A stretch of 64,000 nucleotides of DNA from Agarilytica sp033852175 (GTDB lineage: Bacteria; Pseudomonadota; Gammaproteobacteria; Pseudomonadales; Cellvibrionaceae): assembly GCA_033852175.1 (NCBI GenBank), contig JAWSUY010000001.1:372001-436000 (forward strand). The letters run 5' to 3'. Positions 17,358-26,497 of the stretch are shown one piece after another (positions within the stretch are counted from its first letter, which is position 1; each line of letters starts with the position of its first letter). The position numbers and the translations under genes were made by a program. Below the pieces are notes generated by a model. The model had not been told where the DNA came from, did no database searches, and worked only from the letters and a program-made list of their open reading frames with translations.

Positions 17358-18311
17358 CTAGTACGGTAAGAAGTCCAGATCGTAATTGAGTATCGTTTTA
17401 AGAACGTCTTTCGCACCAAAGTTAATTAAGCGAATACGAGCAAGGAGTTTACGCTCTAGAGCGGGGTCGTCCAAATCGCTCGACACAATGGAAACGTTAA
17501 CAACTTGTCCCTTGCTATTAATTTCCAGTTTAAATTCGACCTTACCTTCTAATGCCGGATTTTTACGTAGCGCCCTATTATAAATTGCAAATATCGCGCT
17601 CTTATTTTTATCCATAACTTTACGGATATCTTCTTGGCTTCGGGAAGATCGGTCAGCAGCTGTTTGCACAAGTTTCGGCGCCTTACCATTGCCCGTTTTT
17701 AACTTGCTAGCAACGACGGCTGCGGTCTTTTTAGCTGACACCGCAACACCACCAGTATCTCGACTGAGGTTTGCAACATTAATCCCGCCACTGCCTTTCT
17801 TCGCTCCACTAGAAATAATATCGCGATTAAGCTCAGCTGCTTCACCCATACCTTGCGTAAGTTCGGCATTAACTTCAGACAGGTCAAAGGCGTCACGTAG
17901 ATCCATGAGATCATCAGCTATTTGATTAATTTCAGCTTGAGCTTCCTCACGCGCCTTTTCAATAATTTTAACCGGAGCGGGTGTAGGTTTTGGCTTATCC
18001 TTTTCCTTCTCTTTCTTCTTGGGCTCTTCTTTCTTTTCTTCTTCCTTCTTCTCTTCTTTTTTAGGTTTCGGTGTTGGCTTGGGAGTAGGCTTAGGTAGTT
18101 CTTTTTTCTCTAAAACCACTTGCGCCAGCTGCGGCGGCAATTTTTCCAGTTCCTCACGTGCAGGCTCAGGTATATTGATTAAAGGAATGGCGATACACAT
18201 AATAAAAAACGGAACGAGCAGGATAAGAAAGACGTTCCAATAACGCTTATCATCTTGTACCGTTGAACTCCACGGTAGCTGTAAATTCGGCGCTGCTATC
18301 ATTCTCGCCAT
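17358..18311 (-). CDS. TonB / AgmX-PglI-like energy transducer
   Basis: A 317-residue inner-membrane protein with one N-terminal membrane segment (about residues 25-46, VFLILLVPFFIMCIAIPLI). A long Pro/Lys/Glu-rich spacer follows (about 65-120, KPTPKPTPKPK and KKEEEKKEEPKKKEKEK) that could cross the periplasm. The C-terminal domain (IFAIYNRALRKNPALEGKVEFKLEINSKGQV) matches the TonB-like domain called AgmX/PglI C-terminal. It would relay proton-motive energy from the ExbB/ExbD proteins upstream to an outer-membrane partner. ATG 18311, one base past the exbD stop, is preferred to the in-frame start at 18356. It is the last gene of the operon. Confidence 0.85.
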   Translation of the reverse strand: MARMIAAPNLQLPWSSTVQDDKRYWNVFLILLVPFFIMCIAIPLINIPEPAREELEKLPPQLAQVVLEKKELPKPTPKPTPKPKKEEKKEEEKKEEPKKKEKEKDKPKPTPAPVKIIEKAREEAQAEINQIADDLMDLRDAFDLSEVNAELTQGMGEAAELNRDIISSGAKKGSGGINVANLSRDTGGVAVSAKKTAAVVASKLKTGNGKAPKLVQTAADRSSRSQEDIRKVMDKNKSAIFAIYNRALRKNPALEGKVEFKLEINSKGQVVNVSIVSSDLDDPALERKLLARIRLINFGAKDVLKTILNYDLDFLPY

Positions 18312-18312
18312 A

Positions 18313-18846
18313 TCAGCCCCCGACTCCAGATTCAGGTTCAACCGCAGCCGGTTCAAGCATCTGACTCACTGCAAGTGAAATATTGCGATATTCTGATTTC
18401 GCGCAGGTCGTCATAATTTTTTTAAGAAGCAAGTAAGGGATTTTTTGGTCACCCATAATTGTGACGTCTCGACCTTTTTCCTGCTCTTCAATTGTTCGAT
18501 AAGGCTTACGACCAGCCAAATAAAGCAGTTCTTTTTTGAGAGAAGCAATTTCTCGTTCATCACTTTTTAGTACTAACTTAACGTCTGCGACTTTTCGTCC
18601 GCCAACTAAGATATCTTCCGAACTAACCATAACCACCAAATTATTATCAGGCTTTTTCTCAGCTACAGAAGCAGGCAACGTGATGTCTTTATTGCTCTGT
18701 AAGACTTCTACATCCGAAGAATTTACCAACAGAAAAAACACCAGGATAGTAAAAATATCCATCAGAGAGACAAGGTTTAATTTCGATTGGTGTTTGGCAC
18801 GACGATGCTGCCTTGCCATACGCTTGGCGTGTATTGACTGTTTCAT
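18313..18846 (-). CDS. exbD: ExbD/TolR-family protein with the essential Asp
   Basis: A 177-residue ExbD/TolR-type subunit with a basic cytoplasmic N-terminus and one membrane helix, LVSLMDIFTILVFFLLV (about 25-41). Asp30 sits where E. coli ExbD has the proton-binding Asp25. The periplasmic part is shortened and charged. It overlaps the preceding exbD by 4 bp (ATGA) and is followed directly by the TonB-like gene. With ExbB and the second ExbD it would form the proton-driven motor. Confidence 0.9.
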   Translation of the reverse strand: MKQSIHAKRMARQHRRAKHQSKLNLVSLMDIFTILVFFLLVNSSDVEVLQSNKDITLPASVAEKKPDNNLVVMVSSEDILVGGRKVADVKLVLKSDEREIASLKKELLYLAGRKPYRTIEEQEKGRDVTIMGDQKIPYLLLKKIMTTCAKSEYRNISLAVSQMLEPAAVEPESGVGG

Positions 18847-19400
18847 GAGGGCTTCTTCTCCTCTTTATCAGTCGATAGGTTATTTGAGGGCGCGTCACCC
18901 AAAGAGATAAGCGGGAATAACTCTGCCTCAACCACAGAAACTGCCACCACAGCTTTGAAGCTTCGAACAGTATCCATTGACCTTACGATTGTTTGGTAGT
19001 CGGTATCTGGCTGAGACAAAATGAGAATATCTTTTTTATCGACGCCTTTATTAGATAGCAGTCGCTTAACTTCTTGCAAGGTGTCAGACAGCAACTTGAA
19101 ATCGTAGACCAGTTCTCCCGTCGACTCGTCTTCTATTTTCGGAAGTCGTTTTACGGGTACACCAGCAGGAAAGTTTACTAACAATTCATTCGCGAAAATG
19201 ATCAATTCCAATGTTTCGTCTTTAAGATCTTTCTGTGCCTGAGCAGGATCGGAGGATAAGTCAGGCAGTTTTAGATCAAGCACGGTTACGTGCGAGAAGA
19301 CCATACTCATAAGAAGTACGGGAACCAAAATGATCATTAAGTTCATAAAGGACGTGATATCAAGATCAGCATCCTGGTCTCTGTAACGTTTTTTTCGCAT
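18843..19400 (-). CDS. exbD: ExbD/TolR-family protein with Asn at the proton-binding position
   Basis: A 185-residue ExbD/TolR-type subunit; the membrane helix is DITSFMNLMIILVPVLLMSMVF (about 14-35). Asn20 replaces the Asp that is essential for proton flow in ExbD. It sits between exbB and a second exbD that keeps the Asp (4-bp overlap), so the motor may contain an ExbD heterodimer with one active subunit. The periplasmic part ends with an ExbD-like fold (DILILSQPDTDYQTIVRSMDTV). The Asn is seen directly; its consequence is inference. Confidence 0.88.
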   Translation of the reverse strand: MRKKRYRDQDADLDITSFMNLMIILVPVLLMSMVFSHVTVLDLKLPDLSSDPAQAQKDLKDETLELIIFANELLVNFPAGVPVKRLPKIEDESTGELVYDFKLLSDTLQEVKRLLSNKGVDKKDILILSQPDTDYQTIVRSMDTVRSFKAVVAVSVVEAELFPLISLGDAPSNNLSTDKEEKKPS

Positions 19401-19457
19401 AGCTATTGCCGAGCTGGGTTTAGGGCTGAGTATTCGCTGCGGAGTCTAGGTCCGCTT

Positions 19458-20120
19458 TTACTTTATGGCGTCTTGTTGACGCGTGCGCGAATTAAAGGTG
19501 TTCGATGTCGACATAATATTTAGACATTTCACGCCAGCCATTTCCAAGCTATCGACAATTTCAGTCGTTTTGTTTTGTAAGGTAGCGTGCAATAACAACA
19601 AGGGAATTGCGGCCATCAAACCAAATGCGGTGGTATTCATTGCAACCGAAATACTGTTCGATAGCAGGCTAGCTTTCTCAGCCGGATCAGCGTTTGCTAC
19701 AGCAGTAAAGGCGGCAATAAGACCCATGATAGTTCCCAGCAAGCCTAGAAGCGTTGAGATATTCGCTAGTGTCGCAAGGTAGGGTGTACGCTTTTCTAAG
19801 CGAGGGACCGCTTCCATTACGCCCTCTTCCATGGCGTATTCGATTTCATCACGACGTGGCGTTTGCTGCATCCGCGCAACGCCGGAAGCAACGATTCGGC
19901 CAATAGGCGCTTTTGAACTGCGCGCCAACTCAACCACTGCCCCATAATCTTTTTTACGTAGCATCGGCAAAATTCTATCGAAAGTTCGACGATTAGAGCT
20001 TTTTGCTGCCGTCAAAAAGATCCAGCGTTCAATGGCTAATGCTAAACCAATAACGAGCGCTAGAGCGATGGGGTACATAAAAGGACCCCCTTGTTGGAAA
20101 AAGGTAATAACTGAATTCAT
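19458..20120 (-). CDS. exbB: ExbB/TolQ/MotA-family proton channel subunit
   Basis: A 220-residue inner-membrane protein with the usual ExbB layout: first helix about 14-32 (MYPIALALVIGLALAIERW), a cytoplasmic loop, then two helices (YLATLANISTLLGLLGTIMG and SISVAMNTTAFGLMAAIPLLLL) that contain the conserved GLLGTIMG and TTAFGLMAAIP motifs. It forms the pentameric stator around ExbD. A 57-bp gap separates it from the first exbD, and a 97-bp gap separates it from the upstream gene, the widest in the operon. Confidence 0.93.
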   Translation of the reverse strand: MNSVITFFQQGGPFMYPIALALVIGLALAIERWIFLTAAKSSNRRTFDRILPMLRKKDYGAVVELARSSKAPIGRIVASGVARMQQTPRRDEIEYAMEEGVMEAVPRLEKRTPYLATLANISTLLGLLGTIMGLIAAFTAVANADPAEKASLLSNSISVAMNTTAFGLMAAIPLLLLHATLQNKTTEIVDSLEMAGVKCLNIMSTSNTFNSRTRQQDAIK

Positions 20121-20216
20121 AAAGCAATGCCTCCGAAAACTTGCTTCGCCCAGATTGGGGATTTAAAGAGTATATTCACGATAACCGTATCTGTCATTGT
20201 GAATAAATTATTATGA

Positions 20217-20873
20217 TTATTGTTTATCCAAGTGTTCGATATATTGCACTTGTCGCTTATGTTCTACACGCTCAACATGGCCAAAAATATGCTCCATCGC
20301 TTTAGAGCTAAGTGGAAGATACAGTATGGTCGTATCTTCCGCAGCTTTCCACGGTACTATGTAAAGGACTGTAGGCTGCTCTTGGTTGCCGACGATTGTT
20401 GCGCTCAAATTTACCACTTCTGTGCCCTGTCTTACAACAGGATCTGGCATTAGATTATCGTCTACAGGTATAGCTTCTGAAGAGGCCTCTACAATATCTA
20501 GAGCCGGATCAGTTGAAGATATATCCTCCTCTGCCAAAATGGATTCTGAAGCCTCTAATTTCGGATCAGCTTCAACGCCCTCACTTTCACCATCATCGAC
20601 AATAGGGGTTTCATCCTGCGCAGCAATATTTTCACGTTCGCCGCGATTGGAAGAGTCTTCTACTTCGTTTACGTTTTCACTTTCGCTTTCACTAGCGTCT
20701 TCATTGGGCCCTTGACCCAACGCTGCGCTAGCGGGCTCATTTAATAACCCAGCGTCTTCAGAAGATGATTCTGTTCCTGCAATCTCTATTTGCTGAGAGC
20801 TTTGCTCGCTATCATCATTTTGAGCAACCACAGACAGGCTCAAGAACAGCAGGGGGATTATGAAAACTTTCAT
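20217..20873 (-). CDS. secreted acidic protein of unknown function
   Basis: A 218-residue exported protein: signal peptide MKVFIIPLLFLSLSVVAQ, then about 130 residues of Glu/Asp/Ser-rich low-complexity sequence, then a short ordered C-terminus (VVNLSATIVGNQEQPTVLYIVPWKA, SSKAMEHIFGHVERVEHKRQVQYIEHL). I do not recognise the family. Four-base overlap with the upstream TPR lipoprotein gene shows it is part of the operon. The ordered end may bind a partner in the periplasm. Confidence 0.75.
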   Translation of the reverse strand: MKVFIIPLLFLSLSVVAQNDDSEQSSQQIEIAGTESSSEDAGLLNEPASAALGQGPNEDASESESENVNEVEDSSNRGERENIAAQDETPIVDDGESEGVEADPKLEASESILAEEDISSTDPALDIVEASSEAIPVDDNLMPDPVVRQGTEVVNLSATIVGNQEQPTVLYIVPWKAAEDTTILYLPLSSKAMEHIFGHVERVEHKRQVQYIEHLDKQ

Positions 20874-21541
20874 TTCTTTTTCATTCTCCGTTTTAAGTCA
20901 ATAATCCAACCTTTTAACTGCCTGTCCTCACCACCAAGAATGTTTTGACTTAACTCATAGTAGACGAGCGCATCATCAAATCGCCCCATATACAAATCGT
21001 ATAAGATACCAAGGTTTTTTGCAGAAGGGAGATGGTGAGGCCAAATACCAAGTGCTTTTAAATAAACCACTTCAGCCTCATCAAAACGTCCGAGTTCTCG
21101 ATAGAGTATGCCAAGCCTTGTATAGCTGCCTAAATTTTGTGGGTTAACCTCAATCGCATACTGTAGCGCTTTCTCTGCCTCGTCCATTTCTCCCAGAGCA
21201 TGGTGAACAATACCCAAGTTTACGTAGGGGCCCGATAACGATGGGTAGGTTGCCGCCATCAATTCTAACAAGCCTTTTGCTTGCCCCCATTTCTTCGCCT
21301 GCATTGCCGCCTTTATATTCGCATATTCTAACTTTGCCTGCTCCGGTACAACGCCGGGCAAATAAGGATTAGGCACGAGTACAAAAGGCTGAGAATCTAC
21401 TGCTTCTGTAGACTCTGCTTCTTTATCCTTATCTTTTTTACCCATATTAGAGCACGCTGTAATTGTAAGCAGAAGCAATACTAAACAAAGGCGCTTAAGG
21501 GTATAAATATGAAGCCGCTCAATTTTGTTAATAAATTTCAT
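20870..21541 (-). CDS. TPR lipoprotein
   Basis: A 223-residue lipoprotein with lipobox LTITAC (Cys about residue 30), a Lys/Asp/Glu linker, and about four tetratricopeptide repeats in residues 75-210 (GPYVNLGIVHHALGEMDEAEKALQYAIEVNP, YTRLGILYRELGRFDEAEVVYLKALGIWP). TPRs are protein-binding scaffolds. It overlaps the large TPR gene upstream by 14 bp and the next gene by 4 bp. It resembles the PilW/NlpI style in size but the context points to the ExbBD-TonB system. Confidence 0.85.
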   Translation of the reverse strand: MKFINKIERLHIYTLKRLCLVLLLLTITACSNMGKKDKDKEAESTEAVDSQPFVLVPNPYLPGVVPEQAKLEYANIKAAMQAKKWGQAKGLLELMAATYPSLSGPYVNLGIVHHALGEMDEAEKALQYAIEVNPQNLGSYTRLGILYRELGRFDEAEVVYLKALGIWPHHLPSAKNLGILYDLYMGRFDDALVYYELSQNILGGEDRQLKGWIIDLKRRMKKK

Positions 21542-24446
21542 CGCTAAACTCCATCTTCAATTCTTTTTTCCCGTAGCGAGCGGGTAGGATTTTTGCCAAT
21601 GTATCAAAGCTTTCTTTCACCCAATCGTCATAAAGACCTGACCACGAACGCTCTGCATTTGAGGTTAGAATATCGATAGCTTTTTCTTCAAATGGCAAGG
21701 CTTGCTCTTCCAACAAAATTTCATACTGCTCTAACGCCAGATCGCTTAGCCCTTTAGGCCGTTGTGAATCCATCAAATCCTTTGATAGTTGTATATAAAT
21801 ATCACCTATCCTGTGATTGGCTTGAGTGGCAAATTCCGCAACACCATATTTAAGAACTTTACGATATCCTTTTAGCGTCAGAGCAAGCGCTTTACGTTTC
21901 CGCTTCAGGCTCTTTTTAAGCGGTAAGCTCAACTTGATTCGTTGGTATCGAACAAACTCATCATCTGCAAATTTAGCTGTTGCAAAAGAAGCCAAGTACT
22001 TGGAGCGATCTGTTCGAGAGGCTCCGGCCTTGCGGTCTTCATCAACAAGTTTTTTCAACCAATAATTTCGCTTACTATCTTGTTTCGTTTTTCCATAAAG
22101 CTCCACCAAATGGAAACGTGCTTCTGTGGCAATATCAAAAGGCTGCGAATACGTATTCGCGTAACTTCTATATTTATCAATCGCTTGATTAGTATCGCCA
22201 GCTTTCTCGTATAGTTCAGCCGCCAAATAGAGTGCCTGACGACGCTCTTCTTCCGTACTGGCATTAGCCGCCATGCCTTCAAGCGCTTTAGCTGCCTTAC
22301 CCCACTGCTTAGACTCTTGATAAATAAAAGCAAATTTTGGCGCTAGCGTAATTAATAATGCATGGCCAATATAACGTCGTTTAAAATCGAGAAGAACTTG
22401 TTCTGCTCGCACCCAGTCTTTCAATTCAATTAAGTGATTGGCGGCGTCATACTGCGCGGTAATCGCAATATCGCTCCCTGGCGCCAACTGTCGAATACTC
22501 AGCAAGCGCTCAATGGCAGGGAGTAACTCTCCCGTTGCGACTTGCACTTCAGTTTGGCGATAAACCGCAGCGGCAACGCGCTCAATTATTTTTGCGCGAT
22601 CTTTGTCTGTTTTGGAAAGGAAACTGAGCAGTTCTTTGTAAGCAACTTCGGCTGCAGCATATTGCTCCAAATCAAACCGGCTATGGGCAACAATAAGCCA
22701 GGCCGATTTCATTAGCTTTTGTTTTGGTCGTGGCTGCCACTGCGTTACTCTCAACGCTACTTCAGCGGCACGTTGGAATTCGTTTTTCTCAAATATGGCC
22801 TGCGCAGCTGTGGTCAGCAATTCAACTGCTCGCTTATCCGCAGGGTAATAATCGGAAAAACTGATCGAGCTTTCAATTTTATGATCACGCCAGCTAGTAT
22901 GCTGCGGCACTAAATTGGGGTCTCCCGCGGTTTTATCCACTAATTCTTGCAACGCTATAACAGCTGAAAAACCAGCTTCAGCACCACGCTTTTTATCAAC
23001 ATAGTTATACGCCACGGTTTCATAAGCAATAACAGCTTTAGCACGTTCACCAGCGGAGTAAAACGCCTCGCCCATGAGGTAAGTCATTTCAGGTGTACGC
23101 TTATCATCAGGAAAGGTAAATACAAACTCTTCGTATAAGGCTGCTGCACGTATAAAGTCTGGCCTTGATTTTTCCGGTTTGTCCTTTCTTTTAACTTTTT
23201 TACCGGCTGACTTTTTGGCTTGATACTTTTTGTTCAGTTTAACGAGCTCCAAAGCACGAGCATGATAATAACTCGATAGTTCATCCAAATAAATGGACAA
23301 CTTTGGCGTGATGATCGCTCGAGACTCATCATTACGATCTTTCCAAAACTGACTGTATACACCATAACTTCTAACGTACTCTTCTTTGGCGGGCAAAATC
23401 AAACTGGGAAAGCCACCAAGATCGTATGTTTCAATAGCCTTAACACTAAAGGCCGGTGCAGGATCTGTATTGGGGAAGTGCTTAACGTAGTGTCGACAAG
23501 TATCGGCACTGTCTCGGAATCGTCTCTTCTCCAAATACAGGTTACTGAGCGCCATATAAAGACGGTGCTGATAATGGCGAGCCCCAAACTTGCTGTAAAT
23601 TTCCGTAATGGTTTCGGCACCATCGAGATAGGAAAATGCAATACTGATAACACGCAGTGTATCTTTCGACATATTGCGCTGTGTATTGCTTAGGTGTCTA
23701 TCGTCTTTGCCTTCAATTAAATTTCGATCCAATACTTCCGTAAACGATTTAATAGATGCGCGGTATCGGTTGCGCTTAAACTGCGACCAACCATGCATAT
23801 AAACTGAAGTTACGTAAAAGGGCGTTTCTTCGCCCGCAGACATAACCGTGGCATAAAGTTTTTCTGCTGCTTTATAGTCACCATCACTAAAGGCTTTTTC
23901 TGCACGCCTAAAATCGGCTTCAGCAGCAAAAGGCGAATCTGAAAATTCAGTAACTAAACTACCCAGTATTTCGTCGGACTCTTCCATGCGGCCATCAAGT
24001 GCGTATGCCTTTGACAATTGATAGAGCAGGCGCTCATTCGTCGGTGTCCCTGCCTCTCCTTGCCGCTCACTGTTAAGCACCAAAAGCTCGGCATACATAT
24101 CAATAGCGCCATTAAAATAGTCCTTCTGTACCGTGGCGGACAGCTGTCGGTTTTCACTTCGCGCCATCTCAAGATCAGCCAATCTCGTTAAAATTCTATG
24201 TCGGACACTAGGATCTTTCGCTACGGTTAAAGCCGATCGGTAACTCTCTTCAATTTGATCGATGGTGGTTACCGCAACGGGATCTAATCGATCAGGCACT
24301 TTCACCTTTTTTAGGTCTGCCAATGTTTTACCGTAATTAGGACCGTCGTCATCTTTTTCTGAGATGGACTGAACGAAAGTACAATTAGACAAAAGTAAAC
24401 AAGAGATAACGATTGATAACGCTATTAAAGGGTGACGAACATTCAT
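21528..24446 (-). CDS. large TPR lipoprotein
   Basis: A 972-residue lipoprotein: lipobox LLSNC (Cys22), then a long array of helical TPR-like repeats throughout, for example RLLYQLSKAYALDGRMEESDEIL, FAAEADFRRAEKAFSDGDYKAAEKLY, PEMTYLMGEAFYSAGERAKAVIAYETVAYNY and RQALYLAAELYEKAGDTNQAIDKYRSY. Such proteins are periplasmic scaffolds; in Myxococcus gliding, TPR proteins sit with TolQ/TolR-type motors, an analogy, not proof. It overlaps the following gene by 14 bp and the preceding gene by one base (TAATG). A Lys-rich patch (KKYQAKKSAGKKVKRKDKPEK) sits near residue 405. Confidence 0.85.
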   Translation of the reverse strand: MNVRHPLIALSIVISCLLLSNCTFVQSISEKDDDGPNYGKTLADLKKVKVPDRLDPVAVTTIDQIEESYRSALTVAKDPSVRHRILTRLADLEMARSENRQLSATVQKDYFNGAIDMYAELLVLNSERQGEAGTPTNERLLYQLSKAYALDGRMEESDEILGSLVTEFSDSPFAAEADFRRAEKAFSDGDYKAAEKLYATVMSAGEETPFYVTSVYMHGWSQFKRNRYRASIKSFTEVLDRNLIEGKDDRHLSNTQRNMSKDTLRVISIAFSYLDGAETITEIYSKFGARHYQHRLYMALSNLYLEKRRFRDSADTCRHYVKHFPNTDPAPAFSVKAIETYDLGGFPSLILPAKEEYVRSYGVYSQFWKDRNDESRAIITPKLSIYLDELSSYYHARALELVKLNKKYQAKKSAGKKVKRKDKPEKSRPDFIRAAALYEEFVFTFPDDKRTPEMTYLMGEAFYSAGERAKAVIAYETVAYNYVDKKRGAEAGFSAVIALQELVDKTAGDPNLVPQHTSWRDHKIESSISFSDYYPADKRAVELLTTAAQAIFEKNEFQRAAEVALRVTQWQPRPKQKLMKSAWLIVAHSRFDLEQYAAAEVAYKELLSFLSKTDKDRAKIIERVAAAVYRQTEVQVATGELLPAIERLLSIRQLAPGSDIAITAQYDAANHLIELKDWVRAEQVLLDFKRRYIGHALLITLAPKFAFIYQESKQWGKAAKALEGMAANASTEEERRQALYLAAELYEKAGDTNQAIDKYRSYANTYSQPFDIATEARFHLVELYGKTKQDSKRNYWLKKLVDEDRKAGASRTDRSKYLASFATAKFADDEFVRYQRIKLSLPLKKSLKRKRKALALTLKGYRKVLKYGVAEFATQANHRIGDIYIQLSKDLMDSQRPKGLSDLALEQYEILLEEQALPFEEKAIDILTSNAERSWSGLYDDWVKESFDTLAKILPARYGKKELKMEFSDEIY

Positions 24447-26497
24447 TATTCAGCCCCCTCGTCGCTAGCGTCCTGACCTGCATCGCCTGCATCGCCTGCA
24501 TCGCCTGCATCGCCTGCATCGCCTGCATCGCCTGCATCGCCTGCATCGCCTGCATCGCCTGCATCGCCTGCATCGCCAGAATTTACTAAAGGAGCTTCTA
24601 CGCTGTCATCATCAACATTTGCCGCACGATTATTTCTTTCCGTTTCTTCAAGACTCGCCTGAAGTGATTTATCGTAGAGCCTCGCCATAGAAAGACGACT
24701 TTGAGCAATGTAATGGTTGAGGCGCTTACGTTGAGCCTCTAGTACGTCACTTGTCTGTCGACGTAAATCGTCTTGTGTTTTATTAACAATATAATCAATA
24801 CGGACCGATATGGTATCGAGTTTAATTTGCGCATCATTTAGCCGCTGCCTAAGCGGAACTAAATCTTGGGGATTCTCAATAAGGTACTGAACTTTTTCAT
24901 GATTCCGCGTAACGGTAGCCAATGTTTTATCGAGAAGATTGAGTGTTTTAATCACCCGCCATAATCTATCGGAATAATTTTCACTAGCATCCCACAATAA
25001 AACACCACGGTAACGCCGAATAGCTTCTTCGCTTTCATCGATAAATGGATCAGTCGCCCTCAAAGCATCGAGATTTTTTTGCGAGCGCTTAACGCGATCA
25101 ATAAGATCCTTTTCATCCGCGTTAGCAAGAGCGAAGTATTCTTTGTTAGCAGCAATTTCCTCAATTTTACGCGCTAAAGATGCACGCTTCGCTTTCATGC
25201 GTTTTATGCTGTAGGTTAATTCACGTGCTGCCAGGTCCTCGGCTTTTTGATTCCTGCCGGTTTCTCTCTCATTCATCAAGTCGGCATAAAACGATAACTT
25301 TTGTTGCCACAAAATAAAGTCTTCTCGAATACCCACAAGGTCTCGCAACTCTTGCACCAAACCCTGAAAGTCTTCCCGAGAAAATAGGTCTGCCAAATAA
25401 CCTAGCTGAGGCGAAACTTGATTGTCACGAACATTTTTGAGCCAATCCATACCTCCACTGCGCTCAATTTTCAGAGCGTCCAATAATTGATCGCCCGCCA
25501 TACTGTCGATAACGCTTTCTAGACGCTTCATTTCATCGAGGAAACTCTGCTCGGCTAATTCAAAATGTGCCAGAGCCAGCCCGCTTGATCCCAGCTTTTC
25601 ATAAGCATAAGGCACCGCAATTAGTGCTTCTTGGCTGTTTTCATCAGCCAAAGAACTTTTAGCCAAGTAACTCCACGGCTTTAACGCCTCGTCAAAACGC
25701 TCTAGCCTAGCAGCAGCCCAACCGTAACCCAGCAATGCGCGATTTGAGTGCGCACTGGTTAAACGCACTCGTGAAAATTGCCCTATCGCTTTTTCATATT
25801 GCTGTGTTACTAAGTAGGCATAACCGGATGATGTCATGGCTTTATCGAATAGCGCACGCAACTCATCGGTTGGGTATTCATCAAAACTCAACTTTTCGAA
25901 ATACGCCAAAGCGGTTTTAAAATCGCCCTTACGCGCATAAGCAGCTCCTAAGTTGAAATAGACATACGGCAACCAATCTTTTTTGGGCGTATGTTTTTTC
26001 AGTAATTCCTGAGCAAGATTGAGATCTCCTTGCTGAATAGCAAGATTAATTTGATGGGCATAAACTTCATTACGTATATCGCCGCTAGGCTTTTCACGTA
26101 CTTTGCTAAGCGCTGATTTGGCACCTTCCCAATCGTTGCGCAGATAACGGAGCTTAGACAGAAAAAACCAAGCGGCATCTTGGGAACGTTTCGAACGATT
26201 ACCTTCAAGTAGGCGCTCAAAAACTTCACTCGCGTGACGTTCTAGTCCAAAGCCCAGTGAAAAGCCACCCTCCATTATCTCCGGATTATCTCCGTGCCCC
26301 TTAATGCCGCCACGCTCTTTGGCGATCAGCAATTCTGTCAGGGCTTCAAGATAATCGCCTTGATAATAGTAATAGAGCGCCACGCCATAACGCATGTCTT
26401 GGACGGCGGTTATTTTCTTCTTCTTAGCAGAAACGTCTGCTGCGCAAATAAAAACGAGAAGAAGTACTGTAAAGAGTCTTAGGGTCACAGCTGCCAT
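24446..26497 (-). CDS. TPR/coiled-coil exported protein with C-terminal Ala-Gly-Asp repeats
   Basis: A 683-residue exported protein: signal peptide MAAVTLRLFTVLLLVFICAADVSA, about 300 residues of TPR-like repeats (WLPYVYFNLGAAYARKGDFKTALAYFEKL), then a long charged alpha-helical part (about 330-630) with coiled-coil character. It ends in a tail of ten perfect Ala-Gly-Asp units followed by QDASDEGAE. The tail is encoded by a 9-bp tandem repeat, so its length could vary between strains without breaking the frame. Neighbours on both sides are overlapping operon genes. The overall role is unknown; a periplasmic scaffold of the ExbBD-TonB machine is likely. Confidence 0.82.
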   Translation of the reverse strand: MAAVTLRLFTVLLLVFICAADVSAKKKKITAVQDMRYGVALYYYYQGDYLEALTELLIAKERGGIKGHGDNPEIMEGGFSLGFGLERHASEVFERLLEGNRSKRSQDAAWFFLSKLRYLRNDWEGAKSALSKVREKPSGDIRNEVYAHQINLAIQQGDLNLAQELLKKHTPKKDWLPYVYFNLGAAYARKGDFKTALAYFEKLSFDEYPTDELRALFDKAMTSSGYAYLVTQQYEKAIGQFSRVRLTSAHSNRALLGYGWAAARLERFDEALKPWSYLAKSSLADENSQEALIAVPYAYEKLGSSGLALAHFELAEQSFLDEMKRLESVIDSMAGDQLLDALKIERSGGMDWLKNVRDNQVSPQLGYLADLFSREDFQGLVQELRDLVGIREDFILWQQKLSFYADLMNERETGRNQKAEDLAARELTYSIKRMKAKRASLARKIEEIAANKEYFALANADEKDLIDRVKRSQKNLDALRATDPFIDESEEAIRRYRGVLLWDASENYSDRLWRVIKTLNLLDKTLATVTRNHEKVQYLIENPQDLVPLRQRLNDAQIKLDTISVRIDYIVNKTQDDLRRQTSDVLEAQRKRLNHYIAQSRLSMARLYDKSLQASLEETERNNRAANVDDDSVEAPLVNSGDAGDAGDAGDAGDAGDAGDAGDAGDAGDAGDAGQDASDEGAE
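24481..24570 (-). repeat. ten perfect 9-bp tandem repeats coding Ala-Gly-Asp
   Basis: CATCGCCTG occurs ten times in tandem on the plus strand, with degenerate copies on both sides (24472-24480 and 24571-24579). Read on minus it encodes an acidic Ala-Gly-Asp tail. A perfect array of this kind is prone to slippage in whole codons. Confidence 0.97.

Noticed and set aside
24385..24573. Minus-strand Met-Gln-Ala repeat frame
   Set aside because: It is the shadow of the 9-bp array in another frame.
24472..24579. Tandem repeats as CRISPR
   Set aside because: Unit is 9 bp with no spacers; it is a coding microsatellite.
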